NCBI RefSeq assembly: GCF_026191675.1
Contig: NZ_JAKRRY010000007.1
Location: 1-64,000, forward strand
From: Vibrio qingdaonensis
GTDB taxonomy: Bacteria > Pseudomonadota > Gammaproteobacteria > Enterobacterales > Vibrionaceae
Length of the DNA: 64,000 nt
Direction: 5' to 3'
The notes under the pieces are model-generated. The model saw nothing but the letters and a program-made list of their open reading frames with translations. It had not been told where the DNA came from and did no database searches. Positions 1 through 9,221 of this stretch are shown one piece after another. The position numbers were made by a program, and so were the translations under genes. The number at the start of each line of letters is the position of its first letter. The stretch's first letter is position 1.

Positions 1-1
1 C

Positions 2-892
2 TTCTCTAAGCAGCCTGAAGGTTGGGATGCGCTTTACCGCGAATACGCACGTAACATCATTGAGATCTCTCGTGAGTGTGGCGTGCAACCTTTCCAATGT
101 GACCTAGGCGGCGGTTGGCCACGTGAGCGTGAGCCAGAGTGTCGCAGCAAAGAGCATATGATGAACTCAAACACTATCGAAGACTACGCGAAAATCGTCT
201 GTGCCGGTATGCTTGAAGAGTTCAACAAAGAAGGCTTTGAAGTGCCACAACTGTGGCTTGAGCCTGGCCGTTACATTGCAGGTAACATCGGTACACTGCT
301 AACGTCTGTCTACGTGGTAAAAGATGACCAAGAGATGGATTACACGTACACCATGGTGGACGCGTCGACTTACCTAGCAACGCTAGTGGAATCTCAAGAG
401 TCTAAGAACCCAGTACTTCCAGCGAACAAGATGACACAACCGCTTGTTGATAGAACCACTGAAATCGCAGGCCCTATCTGCATCCCATCTATTTGGGAAA
501 GCGGCGCACGCATGCCTAAGCTGGTACCAAACGACGTACTGGCTATTATGGATGTGGGTCACTACGCAGAGTCTCAAGCAAGCCAGTTCAACTCGCTACC
601 ACGCCCTGCAACGGTACTGGTTAAAGACGGTGAAGCTGAGCTAATCAAACGCGCAGAAACAGTAGAAGATGTATTTGCCACGCAAATCCTTCCAGAGCGT
701 TTTGTAAAAGCAAAAGCTGAGATTGAAAAGAAAATGGCTCCAGTGAAAAAGCCAGTTCGTAAAGTGACAGCCAAAAAAACTGCGACTAAGTCGGCAACCA
801 AAACGGCGACAAAAAAACCTGCGGCCAAAAAAGCTGCGGCCAAAAAGCCAGTAGCTCGCCGCGTATCTCCCCGTAGCTCTGACAAGATATAA
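2..892 (+). CDS. Type III PLP-dependent decarboxylase (DapDC/ODC fold), 3' part, with Lys/Ala-rich tail
   Basis: The reading frame is open from the first bases of the window, so the N-terminus with the PLP lysine lies outside. The visible part has the alanine-racemase-fold decarboxylase landmarks in order: a glycine loop (DLGGGWP), the EPGR phosphate-binding motif, a GPxC motif (GPICIPSIWESG) and the C-terminal GHYAESQASQFNSLPRP segment. In the last motif the family usually has GAY, and the GPxC stretch lacks the usual C-D-S-x-D order, so the amino-acid substrate (ornithine, diaminopimelate, arginine or other) cannot be assigned. The final 50 or so residues are an unusual KK/AT/AAKK/PV repeat resembling histone H1 or AlgP tails. 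A hairpin terminator follows. Assignment to the fold is firm; the substrate is unknown. Confidence 0.85.
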   Translation, partial: FSKQPEGWDALYREYARNIIEISRECGVQPFQCDLGGGWPREREPECRSKEHMMNSNTIEDYAKIVCAGMLEEFNKEGFEVPQLWLEPGRYIAGNIGTLLTSVYVVKDDQEMDYTYTMVDASTYLATLVESQESKNPVLPANKMTQPLVDRTTEIAGPICIPSIWESGARMPKLVPNDVLAIMDVGHYAESQASQFNSLPRPATVLVKDGEAELIKRAETVEDVFATQILPERFVKAKAEIEKKMAPVKKPVRKVTAKKTATKSATKTATKKPAAKKAAAKKPVARRVSPRSSDKI

Positions 893-924
893 TCCCTCGC
901 TATTGGGGAAAAAGAAATGTAATC

Positions 925-957
925 AAAGCGTCTAGCTAAATAGCAGACGCTTTTTTA
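925..957 (+). terminator. Rho-independent terminator
   Basis: A perfect 9-bp stem (AAAGCGTCT at 925-933, AGACGCTTT at 945-953) with an 11-nt loop runs into a T-run. It ends the plus-strand decarboxylase gene and abuts the stop codon of the convergent AlkB-type gene. The T-run is on the plus-strand side only, so it should work mainly for the decarboxylase. Confidence 0.85.
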
Positions 958-1569
958 TTTGTATATTTGGCGAAAAGTAAGGTTAATTCTGGGGTCAACA
1001 TATCGAGCTGTCTTTGGAACACAATGCTTCCAGTGACGTTGTAACTCCCCTGCCATGACCAGTAAACTACCAGCAGGCAAGTCAATAATAACTTTTTGTT
1101 TAGTGGCATTATGTTTTAAGGAAAATCGACGAGTTGCGCCAAAGCTTAACGACGCAATCACAGGTTGCTCTCCGAGTTCAGGTTCATTATCGCTGTGCCA
1201 TCCATTCGAATCTTGACCTGTCCGATATAGATTCGCGAGGACGGAGTTAAATGGACACTCAGCCACCGTTTCGCAACGATGGCGTAAGTCTTGTAGTACA
1301 TCAATCCAAGGAAGAGGATCCAGTTTTAAATTCGAATACTGATAGCTCGCGTCGCCATACCATGCTTGTAAGCGAGGAATCGTTACCCGCTTACCAAACA
1401 TCAGAATTTTATCTTCTCGCCACGTTAAGTCATGATAAAGCGCATCAAACACACTGTTCGATTCCAGTGGGTTAATAAAATTGGGAATCCACAACACGCT
1501 TCCATTCGGGAGGTCCGTCCATTCTCCTTCATTTATTGATAATTCTTTAGAAAGCGATTTTTCAATCAT
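955..1569 (-). CDS. AlkB-type 2-oxoglutarate/Fe(II) dioxygenase (DNA/RNA demethylase)
   Basis: 204 residues, usual for the short ALKBH2/3-like bacterial branch. Metal ligands are visible as H125-x-D127 in GWHSDNEPELG and a distal His near 182 in HWKHCVP. The 2-oxoglutarate-binding arginines lie in the C-terminal RINLTFR block (about R194 and R200). The substrate-side motif IPRLQAWYGD (65-73) is the one seen in ALKBH2-like proteins. The enzyme would remove methyl groups from N1-methyladenine and N3-methylcytosine by oxidative demethylation, in the cytoplasm. It stands alone, convergent with the decarboxylase, and no Ada-type regulator is next to it. The exact substrate preference is inferred from the family. 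Confidence 0.9.
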   Translation of the reverse strand: MIEKSLSKELSINEGEWTDLPNGSVLWIPNFINPLESNSVFDALYHDLTWREDKILMFGKRVTIPRLQAWYGDASYQYSNLKLDPLPWIDVLQDLRHRCETVAECPFNSVLANLYRTGQDSNGWHSDNEPELGEQPVIASLSFGATRRFSLKHNATKQKVIIDLPAGSLLVMAGELQRHWKHCVPKTARYVDPRINLTFRQIYK

Positions 1570-1874
1570 AAAACTTGCTACCTATTTATCCAAAGAGACC
1601 TAGTTGGCGGAAACGGCTCCTTGAACGATCAAGGATAAGATACGCACCGTTGTTTGTAGTGTAATGACCCTGGACTGGTCCATCTATCGGAAAGTTCAAA
1701 GAATCCATTAAGTATAAGGGTCATCGAGTGACGTGACAGTATGAATAGGAACGCATCATAAAACACTTGGCGGGTTGCTGGGGCTTTTTATTTTTTGGGA
1801 GCATGAATTAGAGCTTTGGATTCAGTGCACTTCCATTGCACTTTCATCGTAGAAAACACCGATTAATCCCGCGT
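1570..1874. other. Intergenic stretch without a gene
   Basis: No convincing ORF. It holds an 8-bp inverted repeat (ATGACCCT at 1664-1671, AGGGTCAT at 1717-1724, 45 bp apart), which might be the ends of a decayed small mobile element or chance. The promoter of the AlkB-type gene should lie near 1570-1650, but no clear -35/-10 pair was recognised. Confidence 0.4.
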
Positions 1875-2522
1875 TTAATTACTCGCTTCAAACGTAAAGC
1901 CCGCGTATTCTCGCCACTCAGCAATATCACGAGGATCACCAAATTGACGGAAGAAACGAACAGAACTTTGTGGTGCTTTACAATCCAGTTGATCCTGGCA
2001 GTAATTGGTTAACTTGTAGTGACTTTGATAACCGTCAACCCAAGCATCATAAGCAATATGCGACTGTTTCCAGAACAGATGGTCAACCTGCCCTTTAGTG
2101 GCAAGAAACGGATAACTTGGTTTTGTTTGCTGCGTAGAATAAACCGCATGACCAATCAGGTTGACTAATTTTGATAAGCAATCTGCTCCAATATCTTCAA
2201 TTGTTAGTGTTTTAATCTTATTGAGATCGTCCCCAACAATTGACGCGACACGATTCACCAAAAATTCCATATCAATATGAGATTGTAACTCGTAAGCAAG
2301 CCAATTGAGTCGTTCGCCAATCTCATCGAGGTATTCTTGCCTAGTAAATTCGCCTTCTCGTAATGCTTTAGAGTACTGCGCGACGTTAGGGTTCTTACGC
2401 GCTAAGTATTCCTGAAGTTCCGGATAGTCTGTCAACGACCCATGACTTTTAGAGAGAACCTCCAATAGCGCGTCTTGATTAACCAATAACCTACCAAACT
2501 CATTTTTAGCGCTCTCGTTCAT
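1875..2522 (-). CDS. Hypothetical protein, 215 residues
   Basis: Not recognised. An in-frame extension runs 55 codons further upstream, but the ATG at 2522 was chosen because GAGG sits 7 bases before it and the upstream part is hydrophobic, low-quality sequence with no ribosome site. The product is mostly helical and acidic, without signal peptide or membrane segment. Visible features are a Trp/Tyr-rich C-terminal third (FWKQSHIAYDAWVDGYQSHY) and a final motif FFRQFGDPRDIAEWREY. It stands alone between the AlkB-type gene and the D-lactate dehydrogenase, all on the minus strand but well separated. Function unknown. Confidence 0.65.
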   Translation of the reverse strand: MNESAKNEFGRLLVNQDALLEVLSKSHGSLTDYPELQEYLARKNPNVAQYSKALREGEFTRQEYLDEIGERLNWLAYELQSHIDMEFLVNRVASIVGDDLNKIKTLTIEDIGADCLSKLVNLIGHAVYSTQQTKPSYPFLATKGQVDHLFWKQSHIAYDAWVDGYQSHYKLTNYCQDQLDCKAPQSSVRFFRQFGDPRDIAEWREYAGFTFEASN

Positions 2523-2734
2523 AATAGACCTCATTAATGATTTCAGGCCATAATATATACACCACGCTAGATTTTCAATACATTTATAAACATCAAGAAT
2601 GAATCCCAGCAAAGTGATGGGTGAGAGAAATAACAGAAAGGAGGGACTCGCAAAGCGGTGATCGAGGCAATTAGAGCTCTCGACCACTGCCTCAAGAGCT
2701 CAATGCGATGTCACACACTCATAAATTTGCGAGA

Positions 2735-3733
2735 TTAAGCCGATACTAATTCATTGCCCGACAATTCATTGGTCATAAAGCAACCGACATTATTTAATGT
2801 GGTCTCTGCAATGCTCTCTAGTGCTTCATGAGTGAGGAAAGCTTGGTGCCCTGTAAATAACACATTGTGGCAGGCTGATAAACGCCTAAACACATCATCA
2901 ACAATGACGTCGTTAGACTTATCTTGGAAGAAAAGGTCTTTTTCATTATCGTACACATCTAACCCAAGTGAACCAATTCTTCCAGATTTGAGTGCCTCGA
3001 TAGCCGCTGAAGAATCCAACAATTCTCCTCTGCTGGTATTAATGATCATGACTCCCGCCTTCATTGAATTGAAGGCCTGTTCATTTAAGAGGTGAAAATT
3101 ATCTTCTGTCATTGGGCAATGTAAAGAGATGACATCACAGGCTTTAAATAAGGCATCTTTACTACAATACGTTGCGCCAAGCTCAAGAGCTGCCGGGTTT
3201 TCGTAGGGGTCAAAGCACAGCAGTTTCATACCAAACCCCTTTAAAATGCGCATGGTCGCAATGCCAATTTTACCAGTACCGATAATACCCGCCGTTTTGC
3301 CATGCAAATTAAACCCAACCAACCCATCCAGGGAAAAATTTGCATCTCGGGTGCGTTGATACGCTTTGTGAAAGCGTCGGTTTAGCGTCATCATAAGACC
3401 AACAGCATGCTCTGCTACGGCTTCAGGTGAATAGGCAGGAACCCGCACCACTTGCAGTCCAAGCTCTTTCGCGGCTAATAAGTCAACTTTATCAAACCCC
3501 GCACATCGCATAGCCACCAACTTCACACCTTCAGATTTGAGCTCAACTAACACCTCTCGCGACAAGTCGTCATTAACAAACGCACACACGACCTCACTGC
3601 CGCGTGCCATTTTGGCGGTTTTTGGGGTCAGCCTAAAGTCGTGAAAGTGCAAATCAAAGTCAAACGCTCGATTAACTTTACTGAACGATGCTTGGTCATA
3701 AGATTTGGCACTAAAAAAGGCAATAGAATTCAT
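2735..3733 (-). CDS. ldhA: Fermentative D-lactate dehydrogenase (D-2-hydroxyacid dehydrogenase family)
   Basis: 332 residues. Reduces pyruvate to D-lactate with NADH in the cytoplasm. The NAD-binding loop reads GIIGTGKIG (about 150-158). The catalytic residues of the family follow in order: Arg in NTSRGELLD, Glu in DVYDNEKDLFF, and His in FTGHQAFLT. The DNEKDLFF and GHQAFLT versions of these motifs are typical of LdhA rather than of glyoxylate or phosphoglycerate dehydrogenases. The ATG at 3733 was preferred over an in-frame TTG six bases upstream because AGAG lies 7 bases before it. A sigma-70-like promoter is seen about 100 bp upstream. Confidence 0.9.
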   Translation of the reverse strand: MNSIAFFSAKSYDQASFSKVNRAFDFDLHFHDFRLTPKTAKMARGSEVVCAFVNDDLSREVLVELKSEGVKLVAMRCAGFDKVDLLAAKELGLQVVRVPAYSPEAVAEHAVGLMMTLNRRFHKAYQRTRDANFSLDGLVGFNLHGKTAGIIGTGKIGIATMRILKGFGMKLLCFDPYENPAALELGATYCSKDALFKACDVISLHCPMTEDNFHLLNEQAFNSMKAGVMIINTSRGELLDSSAAIEALKSGRIGSLGLDVYDNEKDLFFQDKSNDVIVDDVFRRLSACHNVLFTGHQAFLTHEALESIAETTLNNVGCFMTNELSGNELVSA

Positions 3734-3826
3734 AATCAATCTCTCTGCAATTCAATGGTTCTCAATTGAGCATACGCCTAACTGCGTGAGATTACACACT
3801 ACAAAATTTATGGTTAAAGCTATGAA

Positions 3827-3854
3827 ATATTAAATAAAGTGACAAAATTGACAA
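3827..3854 (-). promoter_or_regulatory. Putative sigma-70 promoter of ldhA with adjacent inverted repeat
   Basis: On the minus strand TTGTCA (3849-3854) and TAATAT (3827-3832) are separated by 16 bp. The inverted repeat TTGAC-N6-GTCAA at 3848-3863 overlaps the -35 box and could be an operator. This is pattern matching only. Confidence 0.4.
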
Positions 3855-4032
3855 CTAAGTCAATATTTTGACTGTTGTTGTGGTTTTTTCATTGCATCTG
3901 ATGAGATGTGCCCCTAATATTTCGCCAGCATCCGCCCTAACTAAAATCAGGCCTAGCTTGATTCAGACTTCGCTAACACGCAGTCCTATTATAATCGGTG
4001 CCCAAAAACTAAACGTCAGGAATTAACGAGCA

Positions 4033-4761
4033 GTGACGCTAACAAATACTAAAAAAACAAGCCCAAGTACGCCTCCGCGCAGCACGCACACCTTAAATAG
4101 CACAGACGCTTTAGCCATGATAGAACATGGTAGTGACGTCACACTTACTGTCACAACCCCTGTTGGCACGTCTTTTCGTTGCGCCTCTAAGTTCATTGGT
4201 GCCCATTCTGATCACCGAATTTTACTGGAAATGCCGCGTATTTCTGAATCTGACCTCAAAGACTTCTATCAAGAGGGGTTCTGGTTGATCGTTCGCGCTA
4301 TTTCACAACGCGGTGAAGGGGGTGTAGTACAGTTTCGCTCGCAATTGCTACACATCATTGATGAGCCCGTCTCGATGTTGGTACTGAGCATTCCCCAATC
4401 AATGACCATCACAAATTTACGTAAAGAAGCACGCTATGAGGTGAATTTAGGCGCCATGCTAGAAGTGGGAGAAAGGCGTGTTCGCTGTGAAGTCCGCGAC
4501 ATGTCGAAAAGTGGCTGTCGATTTATTCTGCCAGCATTAAGCAAACACCTGACGATTGGAGAGCCTGTTACACTTGTCGTGCAATTCGAAACCGGTAAGG
4601 GGCGCTCATTCCCAGCATTATCAGGCCCAATTTGTAATGTCCAAAAATCCAACCACTACAATGGCTATGGAATAAAATTTGATGAGCTTGGCACCAGTAA
4701 CGCTAAAGAACTGCTGTCCTTACTAAAATTCGACGGCACCAAGTTTAAACTACGCGCATAA
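4033..4761 (+). CDS. PilZ-domain protein (c-di-GMP receptor, YcgR-like architecture)
   Basis: 242 residues from a GTG start with TCAGGA about 12 bases upstream. The C-terminal half is a PilZ domain: the RxxxR-type switch (RKEARYEV, about residue 135) is followed by DMSKSGCRF, the D/NxSxxG motif, and then the beta-barrel strands. The N-terminal half (about 25-125) resembles the YcgR-type N-terminal beta-barrel. The protein probably binds cyclic di-GMP and changes motility or surface behaviour in the cytoplasm, but its partner is not visible here. No diguanylate cyclase or flagellar gene is adjacent. Confidence 0.85.
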   Translation: MTLTNTKKTSPSTPPRSTHTLNSTDALAMIEHGSDVTLTVTTPVGTSFRCASKFIGAHSDHRILLEMPRISESDLKDFYQEGFWLIVRAISQRGEGGVVQFRSQLLHIIDEPVSMLVLSIPQSMTITNLRKEARYEVNLGAMLEVGERRVRCEVRDMSKSGCRFILPALSKHLTIGEPVTLVVQFETGKGRSFPALSGPICNVQKSNHYNGYGIKFDELGTSNAKELLSLLKFDGTKFKLRA

Positions 4762-4804
4762 CGCAAAAAAAGCCTAAAGCCCCCAGCGTTAATTTCCTTA
4801 AGAT

Positions 4805-4828
4805 GCCAGGCAAATGTTCTGGCTTTTT
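4805..4828 (+). terminator. Weak rho-independent terminator
   Basis: A short stem (GCCAG at 4805-4809, CTGGC at 4819-4823) is followed by five T. It lies 44 bp after the PilZ stop codon. The stem is only 5 bp, so efficiency is uncertain. Confidence 0.5.
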
Positions 4829-4883
4829 ATTCCACCTTGACTTGCGTGCTATTTACTCAGTGCATGTGATTTTAACGCTTTGT

Positions 4884-5303
4884 TTATTTCAATGCTTTCG
4901 TTAAGAAATATCGTTCATTCGACAAAAAAGGGTGCTCGTGTAATGTCATTTTTACCTGGTAGCCATGGCGCTCATAAAACGGTCTCGCCTGAAAACTAAA
5001 GGTATCTAGCAAGCTGGAATGGCAATGGTGCTCTTTAGCGAATTGTTCCGCTTCATTCAGTAACTGACTACCAATTCCCTTCCCTTTAGCGCCATCATCA
5101 ACCCAAAGAAATTTAATACTCAGCCATTGACCCAAAATCTCAGCCGTCAGACCACCCGATTTGGTGCCATCTTCATAATACGTGAAACACGCAAACTCAG
5201 TAAAAAACACATCCCCTAAATGCGCCACATTGTGGGCAATCACGCCGTTTCTAATATCCGCGACATCTTCATCGGATGGGTTAGTCGTAATAGTAATATC
5301 CAT
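4884..5303 (-). CDS. GNAT-family N-acetyltransferase
   Basis: 139 residues from the ATG at 5303; a GTG nine codons upstream (5330) is possible and neither has a good ribosome site. Motif A for acetyl-CoA reads DDGAKGKGIGSQLL (Q/R-x-x-G-x-G/A type), followed by the LDTFSFQARPFYERHGY block that closes the fold. Size and pattern match small single-domain cytoplasmic acetyltransferases. The acceptor substrate cannot be inferred. It is convergent with the PilZ gene and adjoins the start of the IS3 remnant, only about 40-75 bp away. Confidence 0.8.
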   Translation of the reverse strand: MDITITTNPSDEDVADIRNGVIAHNVAHLGDVFFTEFACFTYYEDGTKSGGLTAEILGQWLSIKFLWVDDGAKGKGIGSQLLNEAEQFAKEHHCHSSLLDTFSFQARPFYERHGYQVKMTLHEHPFLSNERYFLTKALK

Positions 5304-5376
5304 ATGCAGTTGTACGCTTAATTTGGTCACTTAGTTAGAGGTGATATCATTACCTCATAAGTTAACAGGTGACACT

Positions 5377-5896
<520 letters not shown>

Positions 5897-5911
5897 TGAA
5901 GTGCGGTACTA

Positions 5912-6402
5912 CGCCTGATGATTAACGCCAGTAAACTGGCCCAGATAAGCACATTAACGATGGCTTTTTGTGCGGTGACAAATCGTTGTCAGTTAGTGTG
6001 GAATTTTCACTCCTTGAAAAGCAACTCCACCTGCCATCGACAGCGGTAAATCGCCATGATGTCATCTGCAGTATCGGTATCAGAAGGTAAGTTAGTCCCG
6101 AATTCAAATGCAAAATCGCTTTTCTTCGGCAAACCAACGTCGCACAACTCTAAATTCTTGCTTACCGCGACTGACTTTTAGATCGAGAACTTGTGAACGG
6201 TTGGTGCCTCGAGTAATGTCTTCAAGCTTCTTCCCTTCTAACTTAGGCAAAAGTCGCCCCTGACCGTTTCTCACCTCAATAATCATAGGGTTCAGAGGCT
6301 TAGCTCCGCTGACAATATAAAAAAACCATGCTGTTCAAGCTCGCTAAAAAGTGGAAGTCAGGATACATAGCGTCAGCCAACAGTAATTGATAATTCATCG
6401 TT
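5912..6402 (-). pseudogene. IS4-family transposase remnant
   Basis: Reading the minus strand in pieces gives the C-terminal half of an IS4-type DDE transposase: LLLADAMYPDFHFLASL, then RLLPKLEGKKLEDITRG, EFRVVRRWFAEEKRFCIW, then IMAIYRCRWQVELLFKE (the YREK-type region), then QKAIVNVLIWASLLALI. The pieces are in different frames and an in-frame stop follows the LLFKE region, so the gene is dead. Its upstream part ends exactly at the inverted repeat of the IS5-type element at 6403, which suggests that element inserted into it. Confidence 0.75.
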
Positions 6403-7194
6403 TTAGGGCGTGTTGATCTTTGGAAGTCATCTTTAGGCATGCATCGGTAAACACATCATAACGACTTGATATTGAGGGATAGTGCTTGATTCTTACGAAT
6501 GCATTTTCTACTAAATGACGGTACTTATATAGGCACCAATCCATCGTATCTCTATCAATATCTTACCCATAATTTCGTTTAGCTATCACTGTTTCACCGC
6601 CTTTATCCGTTACGTGCTGTCGTAATGCTGCGCTGTCATAACCTTTATCGTCAATAAAAATACTCACTTCTTTAAAGTGGTCGACAAGACTTTCAGCGTG
6701 AGTGATATCATGTCGCTGTCCTTCAGAAAGCTCGAAATAAACGGGCAAACCACCACTATCAACAACCAAGTGAATTTCAGTTGTATTTCCTCCACGGCTT
6801 TTACCAATACACTCTGTATCAAAAGTCGCTGCACCAGTACTATGTGATGGGCTCGGACAATCGAACCATCCACGAACACCCACCCTAAGTCAGCATCTTT
6901 AGACCACAAATTGAAACGGCGATAAACCGTATTCCAATAACCAAATTCAACGGGAAAATCTCGCTAGGAATCCCTGTCCTCATTCGATAGAGAGTGCCCT
7001 AAAAGGTCATTCTATGTTCAGGCTTATTGTAAATTCGGCCTGTACTCTTCATAAGTTGAAGTAGTAGTCTCCACCGCTTTTCGGTTAATATTGCTCTAGG
7101 CATAGTGTCGTTCGTTTAGTTGTTTTTGGCGAAGTAATTATAACGCTTCACTATGCTATTCAAAAAATTTTCACGAAAGATCAACACGCCCTAA
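6403..7194 (-). mobile_element. IS5-family element, decayed, with perfect 19-bp terminal inverted repeats
   Basis: The ends are perfect inverted repeats: TTAGGGCGTGTTGATCTTT at 6403-6421 and its complement at 7176-7194. The outer three bases (TTA/TAA) fit the TNA target preference known for the IS427-like branch of IS5. The 792-bp span contains a transposase gene on the minus strand with several frameshifts. No identical flanking duplication is seen. The intact ends mean it could in principle be moved by a related transposase in trans. Confidence 0.8.
6422..7103 (-). pseudogene. IS5-family transposase, frameshifted
   Basis: Starts MPRAILTEKRW at 7103. Fragments in different frames follow: LWSKDADLGWVFVDGSIVRAH, then ECIGKSRGGNTTEIHLVVDS, GLPVYFELSEGQRHDITHAE, and near the end a YKYRHLVENAFVRIKHY-like block carrying the last acidic residue region. 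These are the DDE transposase blocks of IS5-type elements. At least two frameshifts break the gene, so no functional transposase is expected. Confidence 0.75.
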
Positions 7195-7249
7195 TACCGT
7201 GAACTCTTAAGTATTCGCTATTATTTAAGGCAGCACAAAAGCCAACACC

Positions 7250-8023
7250 TCATACAACAATTACTTTAATACCGACATCTTCAAATCGTTTTTTCATTTC
7301 ATCTGAAATACCCAAGTCAATAACCAAACAAGTGATCCTCGATGCATCCAGTACTTTGTTAAAGCCAATTCGACCGATCTTTGATGAGTCAACTACTGCA
7401 ATAACTTGTTTTACACATTTAGCCATTACATCCGTAATCGCATAACCTTCATTAAATGTCGTAATACCTTTTTCGGGGTCGATACCATCGGCTCCAACGA
7501 ACAAAATGTCAGCTTGAACTCCAGACAAACATTGCTCTGCTTGATAACCGTGAAGCGACTTGGTTTTGCTTCGATAGGTACCACCAACTATAACCAACGT
7601 AGTATCGTCAGCGTCCGTTAATACCGCCGAAGCAGCAAGATTATTAGTGATCACGGTGAAGCCGCCACGTTGTGCTAGGTTTTCTGCGACCAAGTGCGTT
7701 GTGCTCCCGCTATCAATAATAATTGAATCACCTTTTTTGACGAGTTTCGCCGCCGATTCAGCGATTCTCTCTTTGGACTCCTTATTCATGTCATAACGAC
7801 TGTCTAATTGAACTTCATCATCGCTTTGAGTCAGGGGTAAAGAGTTGATAGACTGCGCGCCACCAAAAAAACGTTTTAGCTTACCTTGTAGCTCTAACGT
7901 TTTAAGATCCGCTCGTAGCGTTACTTCAGAGGTGCTAAAAAGCGTCGACAACTCCTTGACCGAAACCTGATCTTTCGATTTTAAAAGCTCGAGAATTTTT
8001 TCTTTACGTCTCAATGGATTCAT
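7250..8023 (-). CDS. DeoR-family sugar regulator of the carbohydrate island
   Basis: 257 residues, start at 8023 with AAGG 7 bases upstream. The N-terminal winged helix-turn-helix is visible in KDQVSVKELSTLFSTSEVTLRADLKTLE (about 17-45), and the C-terminal sugar-phosphate-sensing domain contains IIIDSGSTTHLVAENL, VTNNLAASAVL and LFVGADGIDPEKGITTFNE, the ISOCOT-type ligand site. Such proteins are usually repressors released by a phosphorylated sugar. It is the last gene of the minus-strand run and probably controls the divergent promoters near 15.1 kb. It borders the IS5 element, about 55 bp from its repeat. Confidence 0.9.
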   Translation of the reverse strand: MNPLRRKEKILELLKSKDQVSVKELSTLFSTSEVTLRADLKTLELQGKLKRFFGGAQSINSLPLTQSDDEVQLDSRYDMNKESKERIAESAAKLVKKGDSIIIDSGSTTHLVAENLAQRGGFTVITNNLAASAVLTDADDTTLVIVGGTYRSKTKSLHGYQAEQCLSGVQADILFVGADGIDPEKGITTFNEGYAITDVMAKCVKQVIAVVDSSKIGRIGFNKVLDASRITCLVIDLGISDEMKKRFEDVGIKVIVV

Positions 8024-8153
8024 TTACCAACCTTGCAATCATCTTCAATAAACTTTCGCTTCATTTCAAAATTAGGTGACCGCAGTCAACTTCAACACGA
8101 TTTGAAGAAAACTGCAATCCAAATAGGGGGTAAACTTTAATTAATATACTTTA

Positions 8154-9176
8154 TTACTTAGTAATTGTTCCGTCTATGTCCCACAAGTCTTCCCATGAAT
8201 TAGAACCTTCCCACAAAAATACTTGCCCTTTAATAAGTCGATTATTTGCGTCTATTTTCGAAATATCTAGCATCTCTTGCTCTGTAAGAGGGTTTTCAGT
8301 GATGCACTTTAGGTTTGATACGTACTCGTTCTCTCTCACTGAAAATGGAATTGGCACGTGGCCACGCTGTACTGCCCATTTGATACAAACAATGGCAGGG
8401 TGAACACCCAAACGATGCGCCGCTTTTACAATTACTGGGTTCTCAGTATCAACCAGATCAGCTTCTGTTTTATCGCGATCCGGCCTCGACGGTGAGCCAA
8501 TAGGACAAAAACCAACAGGAACGATCTGATGCTTCGTAAGAAAATCGTACATCTCTTGCTGTTGGAACAATGGGTGGCATTCCATCTCATTAACCGATGG
8601 CAATATGCGAGCATCACGTAATAGTAATTCCATCTTAGGAATCGTCATGTTCGATGTACCAATCGCTTTCACAAGTCCCATATCAACAAGCTGTTCCAGT
8701 TGACGCCAGGTATTCATAAATCGTTCGTGAATATAAGGCGTTGCGTCTGGGCTTCTCGAATCCACATCACAGCCAATTGGGTGAAAATTGGGAAAAGGCC
8801 AATGCACCAAGTAAAGATCTAGATAGTCAACATTCAAATCTGCAAGAGTCTTCTTACAAGCATTAACCACATCATCGTGTTGGTCGTTCCAAACTTTAGA
8901 ATTGATAAAAAATGCCTCTCTTGGGAGGGCCAACTCTTTCATCGCCTGACAAAGTACCTTACCAATCTTATCTTCATTACCGTAAATTGAAGCGCAGTCA
9001 AGAAATCTGTACCCTGATTTTAGCGCGCCCATTACCGCGTCAGACACTTGCTCTGGACTAAACCTATCAGAACCAAAGGTTCCTAGTCCGATAGCTGGCA
9101 TTTTCGCACCTGTACGCAACGTTTTTGTTGGCACTTTACGTACATCAACCGTGTTCTCTAATGTTGATAGTGACAT
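8154..9176 (-). CDS. Aldo/keto reductase (aldose-reductase type)
   Basis: 340 residues from the ATG at 9176, with GGAGA 6 bases upstream; the longer ORF start is rejected. The AKR catalytic tetrad can be placed: Asp and Tyr in LDCASIYGNED, Lys in FINSKVWN, His in LYLVHWPFP. The GTSNM and VNEMECHPLFQQ motifs are also present. The IPKS motif whose Lys normally grips the NADPH 2'-phosphate reads IPFS here, which suggests altered cofactor preference. In this operon it would reduce an aldose to a polyol or the reverse. The substrate is inferred from context only. Confidence 0.88.
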   Translation of the reverse strand: MSLSTLENTVDVRKVPTKTLRTGAKMPAIGLGTFGSDRFSPEQVSDAVMGALKSGYRFLDCASIYGNEDKIGKVLCQAMKELALPREAFFINSKVWNDQHDDVVNACKKTLADLNVDYLDLYLVHWPFPNFHPIGCDVDSRSPDATPYIHERFMNTWRQLEQLVDMGLVKAIGTSNMTIPKMELLLRDARILPSVNEMECHPLFQQQEMYDFLTKHQIVPVGFCPIGSPSRPDRDKTEADLVDTENPVIVKAAHRLGVHPAIVCIKWAVQRGHVPIPFSVRENEYVSNLKCITENPLTEQEMLDISKIDANNRLIKGQVFLWEGSNSWEDLWDIDGTITK

Positions 9177-9192
9177 TGTATTTCTCCATGTT

Positions 9193-9212
9193 CCCCCTTG
9201 CTTACAAGGGGG
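9193..9212 (-). other. GC-rich intercistronic hairpin
   Basis: A perfect 8-bp stem (CCCCCTTG at 9193-9200, CAAGGGGG at 9205-9212) with a 4-nt loop sits in the 45-bp gap between the transporter stop codon and the reductase start. There is no T-run. It could protect the upstream message from exonucleases or lower expression of the reductase; this is inference. Confidence 0.6.
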
Positions 9213-9221
9213 TAATTCCAA

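Noticed and set aside
574..885. Minus-strand frame of 103 codons
   Set aside because: It is the antisense shadow of the Lys/Ala-rich tail of the decarboxylase; repeats make both strands open.
1570..1874. attC-like or IS end in the intergenic inverted repeat
   Set aside because: Only 8-bp arms, no integron attC core sites, and no transposase reading on either strand.
5337..5355. Palindrome-like GAGGTGAT...ATTACCTC near the IS3 fragment
   Set aside because: Imperfect; could be an IS terminal motif but no partner end was found.
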